Assembly: GCA_965200795.1 (NCBI GenBank)
Contig: CBDAVB010000022.1
Coordinates: 48,055-112,054, forward strand
Direction of reading: 5' to 3'
Origin: Parashewanella sp965200795
GTDB taxonomy: Bacteria; Pseudomonadota; Gammaproteobacteria; Enterobacterales; Shewanellaceae
DNA: 64,000 nucleotides
The stretch's first letter is position 1, and each line of letters starts with the position of its first letter. A program made the translations under genes and the position numbers. Of the stretch, positions 18,248 through 25,392 are shown one piece after another. The notes beneath the pieces were generated by a model. It was not told where the DNA came from. It searched no databases and saw only the letters and a list, made by a program, of their open reading frames with translations.

Positions 18248-19210
18248 TTAAGCGTGATATTCTAAACAAACGTTTACTTCGTTCGCGCTGCCCAGAAGTA
18301 CGGCCACCCGCTGATGGATTTCCCGCGGCTCAATATCCATAATGTGTTCATAGCCCGTTGAAGCCACACCTTCCGCCTGTTCAACTAAAAAGGCCATAGG
18401 GTTTGCCTCATACATTAAACGCAGCTTGAACGGTTTGTCCGGGTTTTTATTGTCCGTCGGATAAGTGAATAAACCGCCACGGGAAAGAACTCGATGAACA
18501 TCGCCGACCATAGCCGCAATCCAGCGCATATTAAAGTTTTTTCCTCTCGGGCCCGTGTCGCCTTTGATCAGATCAGCGATATAGTTTTGCATCGCAGGCT
18601 GCCAGAATCTCTGGTTCGACATATTGACGGCAAATTCTTCAGTGTCAGCGGGGATGGTTACATTGGCCTGAGTCAGTAAAAACTCACCGTTTTCGGGATG
18701 TAATGTGAAAAAGTCAACGCCGTTACCTGTGGTTAAAGCAAGCATGGTTGAAGGGCCGTAAAGCACATAACCAGCCGCTAACTGATTACGACCCGATTGT
18801 AAGAAAGACCGCTCAGTCAGCTCGCTGTCTTTTGCGGGCAGCACTGAAAAAATAGTACCGACTAATGAATTGATATCAATATTAGATGAACCGTCAAGGG
18901 GGTCAAAACAAACTAAGAACTTACCATCGTCATGAACGCTGACGACATGATCTTCCTCCTCAGATGCCAGCCCTTTAACCGTTAAATCAGCATGTAACGC
19001 GTCCTTCAGTATCTCATTGGTGATGATATCTAATTTCTTTTGAGTTTCACCCTGAACGTTTTCCTGCTCTGTCTCGCCCAGCACACCGGCAAACGCGCCG
19101 TGTTGTACAGCGTCGCTGATTGATTTAGCACCGTTAGTCAGAGTAAGTAAAAGTTTTGATAAGCCGGCTTCAACACCGTTCTTAGTTAAAAACTGCGAAA
19201 AGGTTTGCAT
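18248..19210 (-). CDS. fbp: class I fructose-1,6-bisphosphatase
   Basis: A 320-residue class I FBPase that removes the C1 phosphate of fructose-1,6-bisphosphate in gluconeogenesis. The metal and phosphate site FDPLDGSSN is at residues 102-110, with the second metal-binding acidic cluster EEED upstream (84-87). The fructose-binding region NMRW and the C-terminal EANPMAFLVEQAEG are also present. Length matches the family (about 330). It is monocistronic and points away from the deaminase gene, with a 208-base divergent promoter region between them. Confidence 0.95.
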   Translation of the reverse strand: MQTFSQFLTKNGVEAGLSKLLLTLTNGAKSISDAVQHGAFAGVLGETEQENVQGETQKKLDIITNEILKDALHADLTVKGLASEEEDHVVSVHDDGKFLVCFDPLDGSSNIDINSLVGTIFSVLPAKDSELTERSFLQSGRNQLAAGYVLYGPSTMLALTTGNGVDFFTLHPENGEFLLTQANVTIPADTEEFAVNMSNQRFWQPAMQNYIADLIKGDTGPRGKNFNMRWIAAMVGDVHRVLSRGGLFTYPTDNKNPDKPFKLRLMYEANPMAFLVEQAEGVASTGYEHIMDIEPREIHQRVAVLLGSANEVNVCLEYHA

Positions 19211-19418
19211 CTTAAGTCCTTAAATCCGGGGGGGATGATTCTGCTGGCGGATCATAACGCAGACGGACAAAAATTACAGGGTTACTTCAGTCTCAAAAAC
19301 AATATCAGTTTTCTTTAATTTTTTACTTTACTCTTAATTTTACAGAATGCTTGTATAATTTAGATGTGATAAATTACGCTTAAAGTCAGCCGATTTTAAT
19401 ACTTCCGGAGTCAGAAAT

Positions 19419-20033
19419 ATGGGTGTGAAAAAAAAGTTGACTTTATCAAACACAAGCATCGTGGTGGATTTACCTGAATGGGCAAAAGTAAAGCTCAGCG
19501 GCATGCCTCGCTACTTTGATTCGAACTCAATGAAGATGAAAGCCGTTATTGAATTTGCCAGAGAGAATTTTATACGGGAAACCGGCGGCCCCTTTGCTGC
19601 CGGAATATTCGAATCAGAATCAGGAAAGCTTGTTTCAATGGGAGTGAATCGAGTCGTTTACGCGAACTGTTCTACAGCCCATGCTGAAGTCGTCGCAATC
19701 TCAATTGCTCAGCAAATACTCGAAACTTACGATTTAGGTAATGACTCACTGCCCGCGCATCAACTTGTGGTTAATTGGCTACCTTGCGCTATGTGTTTCG
19801 GCGCTACGCTTTGGTCAGGCGTACGTTCTGTTGTTATCGCGGGAAGCGGTCCGGAACTCGAAAACATCACAGGATTTGATGAGGGTCCGCATCATCCTGA
19901 CTGGCGCCGGGAGTTGAGTAAACGTGGTATAGAGTTAATCGAAAACGTGATGAGAGCAGAAGCTATTGAAGTGTTTAATGAGTTTTCCCGAGCCGATAAA
20001 CTGGTATATAACCCCCGGCAGGGAGAATACTAG
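19419..20033 (+). CDS. CMP/dCMP-type zinc deaminase, nucleoside or nucleobase deaminase family
   Basis: A 204-residue protein of the cytidine/guanine deaminase fold. The zinc-site motifs HAE (88-90, Glu as proton shuttle) and PCxxC (PCAMC, 122-126) are intact. About 50 residues before the core and an extension after it make it longer than a minimal deaminase such as TadA (about 150-165). Substrate is not readable from the sequence; guanine deaminase-like and other small-molecule deaminases share this pattern. The ATG at 19419 has CCGGAG 12 bases upstream. The IS remnant begins immediately after its stop. Confidence 0.82.
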   Translation: MGVKKKLTLSNTSIVVDLPEWAKVKLSGMPRYFDSNSMKMKAVIEFARENFIRETGGPFAAGIFESESGKLVSMGVNRVVYANCSTAHAEVVAISIAQQILETYDLGNDSLPAHQLVVNWLPCAMCFGATLWSGVRSVVIAGSGPELENITGFDEGPHHPDWRRELSKRGIELIENVMRAEAIEVFNEFSRADKLVYNPRQGEY

Positions 20034-20498
20034 TCAGAACCGCAACCGGACGGAGTAACGCTGCAGAGCGCTTAAGACGGCGTCAGAAAAGTGAAAAAAC
20101 TTATAGTCGGCAATTTCACCAAAGAATTGCCCGTCACGGTATTTGAAAGCGGATCTGGTGAACTCAGCGGATTGCTTTGAACGCTTATTTTTGAAGTTAG
20201 GGTATTTAGCCCGACCGTCATAGAAGTTTTTAAACGCTGTTTGCCGGTGACGTAGTGATTGCTGCAACGGAACGCAAGAAACGTCATTAAGCCGGTTAAG
20301 TTCCGGATCTTTTTTGAGTTCAGTTAATCGGCTTGATGCTTTGTTGTAGTTAACTTTGGTTTGCTCATTGTAATAAGCATCGGTGCGCCGCTTTAAGATT
20401 GAGTTGTAGACAAAACGGACACAGCCGAACGTCTGCTCAAGTAATTTCACTTGCTCAGCCGTCGGGTAGAATCTGAATTTGTACGCTCTTTCTTTCAT
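20034..20498 (-). pseudogene. IS200/IS605-family tnpB (OrfB) fragment, N-terminal third only
   Basis: The 154-residue frame begins with the OrfB N-terminal helix-turn-helix (YKFRFYPTAEQVKLLEQTFG, FVYNSILKRR) and continues through QSLRHRQTAFKNFYDG and YPNFKNKRSKQSAEF to about KYRDGQFFGEI. After that the sequence is not TnpB: the last 25 or so residues are translated from repeat B and repeat A sequence. The RuvC-like nuclease domain, zinc finger and the right end with its guide RNA are gone, so this is a dead TnpB. No tnpA is present. The left end of the element, including its hairpin, survives at 20582-20602. Confidence 0.85.
20042..20106. repeat. composite repeat junction at the broken end of tnpB (family A end plus family B arm)
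   Basis: GCAACCGGACGGAGTA (20042-20057) is an exact 16-base piece of the family A terminal inverted repeat. It runs into a family B arm at 20056-20106 (TAACGCTGCAGAGCGCTTAA to AAAACTTATAG), which matches the copies at 44949-45089 and 59983-60119. The two pieces abut, and together they replace the 3' part of tnpB. Confidence 0.75.
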
Positions 20499-20581
20499 AA
20501 ATCACAAGAATATAGTGTTTTTTGTTAAAGTAAATAACTAACAGAGAAAAGCATTAGCTCCACGAGCTAACCGCTATCCCT

Positions 20582-20602
20582 CCACGCCCTAAAAGGACGT
20601 GG
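20582..20602. repeat. IS200/IS605 left-end hairpin
   Basis: CCACGCCCT-AAA-AGGACGTGG is a nearly perfect stem-loop (one mismatch) of the kind found at the ends of IS200/IS605 elements, where TnpA recognises it in single-stranded form. It is followed by TTTCTCGCGG and, within a few bases, by the ribosome site of the next gene. The insertion edge is therefore directly in front of that gene. Confidence 0.7.
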
Positions 20603-20619
20603 TTTCTCGCGGAGGAAAG

Positions 20620-22875
20620 ATGAATAAAAGCTGGGTAGCGAGTCTTGCTGTAAGTATCCCGCTGATAACGGGAATGACACCGGTAAATCAGAGTTACTTT
20701 AAGGCGAATGAAATGAAAGGGAACAAACGTCCTTTAACGATTGAGCGTTTTAACGCGTCCCCGGCATTGGCGGGTAAAAGCCCTCGCGGACTGAAGTTGT
20801 CGCCGGACGGTTCAAGAGTGACTTATCTCGCCGGTCGTGCGACAAATCAGAACTTTTATGATTTATGGCAAACGGACGTTAACTCGGGCAAAAGCAGTAT
20901 CTTGGTTAACGCCGATAAACTGGCCTGCGGTGAGCTTTCTGACGAAGAAAAAGCCCGCCGGGAGCGACAGCGTATTTACGGGCAAGGGATCATGGAATAT
21001 GACTGGGCGGCAGACGGTCAGTCCGTGCTGATCCCGGCCGCGGGTAAATTGTATCTGTATTCACTGACGACCGATAAGGTGACAGAACTGCCTACCGGTG
21101 AGAGCTTCGCGACTGACGCAAAATTATCACCGGAAGGTCATTATGTTTCTTTTATCAGTCAGCAGAACCTGTTCGTTTTAGACCTTCAGAATAATAAGCT
21201 GACCCAAGTCACCAGTGACGGCGGCGGAACCGTTAAAAACGGTATGGCGGAGTTTGTCGCTCAAGAAGAAATGGGGCGTTACACCGGCTACTGGTGGGCT
21301 GATGATGAATCGCGCGTTGCTTATACCAGAGTGGATGAATCGGGTGTTGAGCTTGTCACTCGCAATGAAATTTACGCTGACGGAATTAAGCTGACTGAAC
21401 AGCGTTATCCTTATGCCGGGAAAGCGAACGTTAAAATTCAGTTAGGCATCGCCGATCTGTCAAGCCTGAAAACCGAGTGGGTAAACTTAGGTAAGGACGA
21501 GGATATTTATCTGCCGAGAGTGAAATGGCTGCCGGGCGGTAAACAGCTATCTTTCCAGCGGCAAAGTCGGGATCAGAAAACCCTCAAGTTTCAAGTCGTT
21601 GACATTGATGATGTAAAGCATCCGCGGACTCTGATCACTGAAACCAGTAAAGCATGGGTAAACCTCAATAACGATTTGCGCTTTTTAAAGCGGCAACCCG
21701 CTTTTATCTGGGCGTCAGAGCGTGACGGTTTTGAGCATTTATATTTGTTCGCTAATGACGGCAAGCTTATTCGTCAGTTAACCCGGGGTGAATGGACGGT
21801 TGACGCGTTAGAGCATGTGGATGAGAAAAACGGCTGGGTTTATTTTACCGGTCGTAAAGATACGCCAATCGAGCGCCAGCTTTACCGGGTGCCGTTAGCG
21901 GGCGGCAAAATTGAAAGAGTCAGTCAACGCCGCGGTATGCATAACGCCGTTTTCGCCAAGAGAAAAAGTGTTTACCTCGACTATTTTAATAGTCTGACTC
22001 AACCGCCGCAGATCAGTTTACATGCTGACGACGGTACGCTGTTGCAATGGGTTGAGCAAAACCAGGTTAATCATAACCATCCGCTTTACGATTATGCCGG
22101 ATTATGGCGGCAGCCGGATTTCATCAGGCTCAAAGCCGATGACGGACAAACCCTCTATAGCCGAATTTTCAAGCCGGTGCCGTTTGACGCTGACAAAAAA
22201 TATCCCGTCGTCGTGCGGGTTTACGGCGGGCCCCATGCGCAGCTGGTGACGAACAGCTGGACAGAGAAAGACTATTTCACTCAGTATTTATTACAGCAAG
22301 GCTTTATCGTCTATCAGCTGGATAACCGTGGCAGCGCTCACCGGGGCACTCAGTTTGAGCATGCGATTTATCATCACTTAGGCAGTGCTGAAATTGAAGA
22401 TCAGAAAGCCGGTGTCGATTACCTGAGAAGCTTACCGTATGTCGACGGCGATAATATCGCGGTTTACGGTCACAGTTACGGTGGTTATATGGCGTTAATG
22501 GGGATCTTTAAAGCGCCGGATTATTTCAAAGCCGCCATTTCAGGCGCGCCTGTTACAGACTGGCGTTTGTATGATACCCATTACACTGAGCGTTATATGG
22601 GAAGCCCCGTAACCGGAAAAAAAAGTTATGACGCCAGCAGTGTATTACCTTATGTTAAAAACTACCGCTCTTCGGGTCTGCTGATGTATCACGGTATGGC
22701 GGACGACAACGTACTGTTTGAAAACAGCACGCGAGTTTATAAGGCGCTGCAGGATGAAGGTAAGTTATTCCAAATGATCGATTACCCGGGCGCTAAGCAT
22801 TCAATGCGGGGTGAGAAGGTACGCAATCATCTTTATAAGTCATTAGCGGACTTTTTAGAAAGACAGCTGAAATAA
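20620..22875 (+). CDS. S9 family peptidase, dipeptidyl peptidase IV-like
   Basis: A 751-residue serine peptidase with an N-terminal beta-propeller (about 50-490) and a C-terminal alpha/beta-hydrolase domain. The nucleophile motif is GHSYGGYM (Ser near 618), the acid lies in MADDN (near 693) and the histidine in AKHSM (near 726). Members cleave X-Pro/X-Ala dipeptides from peptide N-termini, mostly in the periplasm. A hydrophobic N-terminus (WVASLAVSIPLITGM) could export it. I place the start at ATG 20620 because GGAGGAAAG lies just ahead; an in-frame upstream ATG at 20599 lies inside the IS end. The IS remnant has cut the gene off from whatever promoter it had. Confidence 0.88.
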   Translation: MNKSWVASLAVSIPLITGMTPVNQSYFKANEMKGNKRPLTIERFNASPALAGKSPRGLKLSPDGSRVTYLAGRATNQNFYDLWQTDVNSGKSSILVNADKLACGELSDEEKARRERQRIYGQGIMEYDWAADGQSVLIPAAGKLYLYSLTTDKVTELPTGESFATDAKLSPEGHYVSFISQQNLFVLDLQNNKLTQVTSDGGGTVKNGMAEFVAQEEMGRYTGYWWADDESRVAYTRVDESGVELVTRNEIYADGIKLTEQRYPYAGKANVKIQLGIADLSSLKTEWVNLGKDEDIYLPRVKWLPGGKQLSFQRQSRDQKTLKFQVVDIDDVKHPRTLITETSKAWVNLNNDLRFLKRQPAFIWASERDGFEHLYLFANDGKLIRQLTRGEWTVDALEHVDEKNGWVYFTGRKDTPIERQLYRVPLAGGKIERVSQRRGMHNAVFAKRKSVYLDYFNSLTQPPQISLHADDGTLLQWVEQNQVNHNHPLYDYAGLWRQPDFIRLKADDGQTLYSRIFKPVPFDADKKYPVVVRVYGGPHAQLVTNSWTEKDYFTQYLLQQGFIVYQLDNRGSAHRGTQFEHAIYHHLGSAEIEDQKAGVDYLRSLPYVDGDNIAVYGHSYGGYMALMGIFKAPDYFKAAISGAPVTDWRLYDTHYTERYMGSPVTGKKSYDASSVLPYVKNYRSSGLLMYHGMADDNVLFENSTRVYKALQDEGKLFQMIDYPGAKHSMRGEKVRNHLYKSLADFLERQLK

Positions 22876-22890
22876 TTTGAGTCATACGAC

Positions 22891-22922
22891 AAAAAAACAG
22901 AGCGACAAGCTCTGATTTTTTA
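22891..22922. terminator. bidirectional terminator between the S9 peptidase and arcA
   Basis: CAGAGC-GACAA-GCTCTG (22898-22914) with ATTTTTTAT on one side and a run of seven A on the other is a classic rho-independent terminator usable from both strands. It serves the two convergent genes. Confidence 0.88.
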
Positions 22923-22940
22923 TGCGGCTAAGAAAGTGAC

Positions 22941-23657
22941 TTATTCACTCAGCTCAGCGCAGAAACGGTAACCCTCACCATGGATGGTGGCAATGATTTC
23001 CGGTGTATCCGGCGTGCTTTCAAAGTGCTTACGGATACGACGAATGGTTACGTCAACCGTGCGATCATGCGGTTTAAGCTCACGGCCGGTCATTTTTAAT
23101 AATAAGTCAGCGCGAGTTAAAATCTTACCCGGATTTTCAACGAAGTGAAGCATAGCGCGGAACTCACTGCGCGGAAGCTTGTAAGATTCGCCTTGAGGGC
23201 TAACCAGTGAACGGCTGTTGATTTCCAGCGTCCAACCGTTAAACCGGTAAGAATCTACCGCGGTTTTTTCTTCAATTTCGTGACCGGAGTTGCTGACACG
23301 AGTTAAAAGGTTACGCGCGCGAATGGTTAATTCTCTGGGGTTGAATGGCTTGGTGATGTAATCGTCTGCTCCGATTTCCAATCCCAGAATTTTATCAACT
23401 TCGTTGTCGCGACCCGTTAAAAAGATCAGGCCAATGTTATTAATTTCGCGTAATTCTCTGGCAAGCAGCAAACCATTTTTACCAGGTAGATTGATGTCCA
23501 TTACGACAAGGTTAACTTTGTTATCTTGCATCGCCTTATGCATTTCTGCGCCGTCATTGGCTTCGCTGACAAAATAACCTTCAGCTTCAAAGATACTTCT
23601 TAAGGTATTACGGGTAACAGCTTCATCTTCAACGATTAGAATGTGCGGGTTTTGCAT
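22941..23657 (-). CDS. arcA: two-component response regulator ArcA
   Basis: A 238-residue OmpR/PhoB-class regulator that, with ArcB, represses aerobic respiration genes when quinones are reduced. The receiver domain has the acidic pair D11/E12, phospho-acceptor D54 in MDINLPGKNG and the switch lysine in DDYITKPFNP. The C-terminal winged helix keeps the ArcA-specific SEFRAMLHF, KMTGRELKPHDRTVDVTIRR and HGEGYRFC. The N-terminus HILIVEDE and the LTGRDNEVDKILGLEIG stretch are as in the enterobacterial protein. The cognate arcB is not in the window. Confidence 0.96.
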   Translation of the reverse strand: MQNPHILIVEDEAVTRNTLRSIFEAEGYFVSEANDGAEMHKAMQDNKVNLVVMDINLPGKNGLLLARELREINNIGLIFLTGRDNEVDKILGLEIGADDYITKPFNPRELTIRARNLLTRVSNSGHEIEEKTAVDSYRFNGWTLEINSRSLVSPQGESYKLPRSEFRAMLHFVENPGKILTRADLLLKMTGRELKPHDRTVDVTIRRIRKHFESTPDTPEIIATIHGEGYRFCAELSE

Positions 23658-24234
23658 ATTAAATTACCTAAGCTCAATTAAATTTGTTCTAACGTGGGCG
23701 CGTATGTTTATTTCATTACACACGAACAATATATCCTTAAAGGCGACTCCGAACTGAAACGCTTGTAACTACTTTATTAACGGAGCGCTAAGCATGTTTT
23801 CGTTTCATTGCATCAATGACTCAAACGCAAACTGTACTCACTTCGATACAAACAGCGGGTCTCTCAGTTTCCTTGGCCAATGTGTTTAATTGAAGTTTAG
23901 ATGTTAAAACAACTTAGATCATATTTTGTACAGGCGTTTGTTAACCTGCTTAATCCTTTTGTCTAAATGTATCGCAGTGTTTCCAGCAAAACGATAAATG
24001 ACAGAGTTAACGTTAACTATTGTACTCGTTTTCGGTATTTGTTAACAAATAAAATGTTAATAAATCTCAGACGGGTATTTTAAAATGTAGACATGTGTCA
24101 CTTTGTCAATATTTATTAATAAGTTGTGTTTGTTTCTTAATGCTGTTCCTCGCCGAATATGAACGAAAATTAATCTTCATAATCGTGTTTTGCTTTGCTA
24201 AACTGTCTTGGGTTGACCTTGGATTGACCAGAAT
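23658..24234. other. 577-base AT-rich divergent intergenic region
   Basis: This is the gap between arcA (leftward) and the DUF3293 gene (rightward). It holds no credible reading frame. It is AT-rich, with several GTTAAC strings (GAGTTAACGTTAAC near 24004, TGTTAACAAAT near 24041, ATGTTAATAAAT near 24054). These recall ArcA half-sites, but the spacing is not the usual 11 bases, so I do not call an ArcA site. It presumably carries both promoters. Confidence 0.5.
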
Positions 24235-24669
24235 ATGAGTCCGCAATCAGATGATTTATGGCATTTTTATAAAGCCACTCAGTTCCTCCTCACTCAGAAA
24301 ATTGCAAACCACTTATCTTTTGCCATTATTACCGCATGCAATCCTGACGGAAAAATCTTATCACAAAGCCAGAACCGCTTAAGAGACAGAAAACTGCTCC
24401 ACTCAATCGAATGTTTAAATTGTCCTTACCGGGCTGTAATCGGCGCCGCGGGAGATATGTCCCACTTTGAAAAAAGCTGGGCGGTTTTTGTTGACAAGCA
24501 ACAGGCGATACAACTGGGTGAGGAGTTCGTTCAAAAAGCAATTTATTATGTTAATGAAGGGGAGTTAATCCTGGTGCCTGTTTTAATGCAGGCAAAAGAG
24601 GAAAGTTTAGGTATGTTTCAGCGACATGCCAATGTTGTGAGTGAATTGCCTGACGCGGTTAACAGATAA
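24235..24669 (+). CDS. DUF3293 domain protein
   Basis: A 144-residue soluble protein that fits DUF3293: LSFAIITACNPDG near the start, then a central NCPYRAVIGAAGDMSHFEKSW segment and a C-terminal VNEGELILVPVLM. The family is widespread in gammaproteobacteria and has no established function. There is no signal peptide and no obvious catalytic motif. No strong ribosome site is visible before the ATG. Confidence 0.75.
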   Translation: MSPQSDDLWHFYKATQFLLTQKIANHLSFAIITACNPDGKILSQSQNRLRDRKLLHSIECLNCPYRAVIGAAGDMSHFEKSWAVFVDKQQAIQLGEEFVQKAIYYVNEGELILVPVLMQAKEESLGMFQRHANVVSELPDAVNR

Positions 24670-24748
24670 AGCAAACCTGTACTCCGGTACCTCAAAATGC
24701 TCAAATTCTTTAAAAGTAAGTTGAATTTTTTAAACCTGCCGCACGGCT

Positions 24749-24810
24749 AGTACTCCGTCCGGTTGCATTTGATGTTTTCAGCGGTTCGTAAAACGGCCAT
24801 ATGCAAGGTA
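24749..24810 (-). repeat. repeat family A, one-ended copy upstream of the lysC promoter
   Basis: It starts AGTACTCCGTCCGGTTGCAT and runs to ATATGCAAGG, about 60 bases, matching with few changes the inverted right end of the complete element at 25029-25245 (including the internal GGTTCGTAAAxCGGCCAT). The match then stops, so this is a truncated or solo end. It lies in inverse orientation to that arm of the complete copy, 220 bases away, with the lysC promoter between them. Confidence 0.8.
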
Positions 24811-24919
24811 AATAGTGGTACTTTTAACTGAATCACCCGCCGGGCAAGGGATAAAGAATTTATGGACGGACACCAGCCGGAAAAAAGCGGAACCTCTTCA
24901 GTTACGGATATAAATAGCA

Positions 24920-24947
24920 TTGACAATTTGTATACAATCCTGATAGT
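24920..24947 (+). promoter_or_regulatory. lysC promoter
   Basis: TTGACA (24920-24925) and GATAGT (24942-24947) are spaced by 16 bases. The transcript would start near 24954 and enter the leader that carries the interrupted lysine riboswitch. It is the best promoter match in the 720-base gap before lysC. Confidence 0.6.
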
Positions 24948-25009
24948 TTCAGTCTCTTCGGTGGCAAAGTCACCGATTTGCTTTCTACACTTAATATTGA
25001 AGAAAGCGA

Positions 25010-25261
25010 CAGAAGAGGAGCGTTAATTAGTACTCCGTCCGGTTGCATTTGTTAGCTTCAGCTCAAGGCAGAACGTCCGGTTCAAGGCGCGGCGGCGAAG
25101 ATATACCGGAGGGTGATTCGTAAAGCGGCCATCCGGCGGCGTTAGATTTGATTGACGTAGAATATACTACGCCCGCGTAAATCTTCCTTGCATATGGCCG
25201 CTTTACGAACCTCTGAAAACATCAAATGCAACCGGACGGAGTACTGGCGGAGAGCTTCTGG
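25010..25261 (+). ncRNA. lysine riboswitch (L box), both ends present, core replaced by an inserted repeat element
   Basis: The 5' end CAGAAGAGGAGCGTTAATTA (25010-25029) matches the conserved start of lysine riboswitches: P1 strand, then AGAGG-GCG, then AGTA. The 3' end GGAGAGCTTCTGG (25249-25261) matches the conserved close, with CTTCTG (25255-25260) pairing exactly with CAGAAG (25010-25015) to make P1. Between them lies the 217-bp family A element instead of the P2-P5 core. A stem-loop formed by GCTTTCT and AGAAAGC (24980-25007) precedes P1. The leader feeds lysC, the classic riboswitch target. The aptamer is almost certainly unable to bind lysine. A 15-base stretch at 25086-25100 resembles the conserved GGxGCGTCGCCGAAG core with three mismatches, but lacks its context. 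Confidence 0.75.
25029..25245. mobile_element. MITE-like element, family A, complete copy inside the lysC leader
   Basis: A 217-bp element bounded by perfect 23-bp inverted repeats (AGTACTCCGTCCGGTTGCAT at the left, its complement ending CCGGACGGAGTACT at the right). A second inverted pair lies inside (GATTCGTAAAGCGGCCAT at 25114-25131 and ATGGCCGCTTTACGAA near 25194-25209). It has no coding capacity. Partial copies lie at 24749 and 20042. Its tips are AGTACT, so any target duplication is hidden in that palindrome; none is clear. The family of the parent transposase is unknown. Confidence 0.85.
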
Positions 25262-25392
25262 TGATAAATACTCAAACTCCTTTCATGGGATGCGTGTCTG
25301 GCGCCGGGCTCTTCGAATTCGATTTCGGAGTGTTGAATGTTCATTGAAAAAGTTTCAGTTTGTATCCTGACTCCTCGGATGAGGAGGTCTGC

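Noticed and set aside
20034..20498. Functional TnpB RNA-guided nuclease
   Set aside because: Only the N-terminal third remains; the RuvC-like domain, zinc finger and right end are missing.
23990..24070. ArcA-type binding sites (GTTAAC repeats) upstream of arcA
   Set aside because: The half-sites are not spaced by the 11 bases expected for ArcA direct repeats, and such strings are common in AT-rich DNA.
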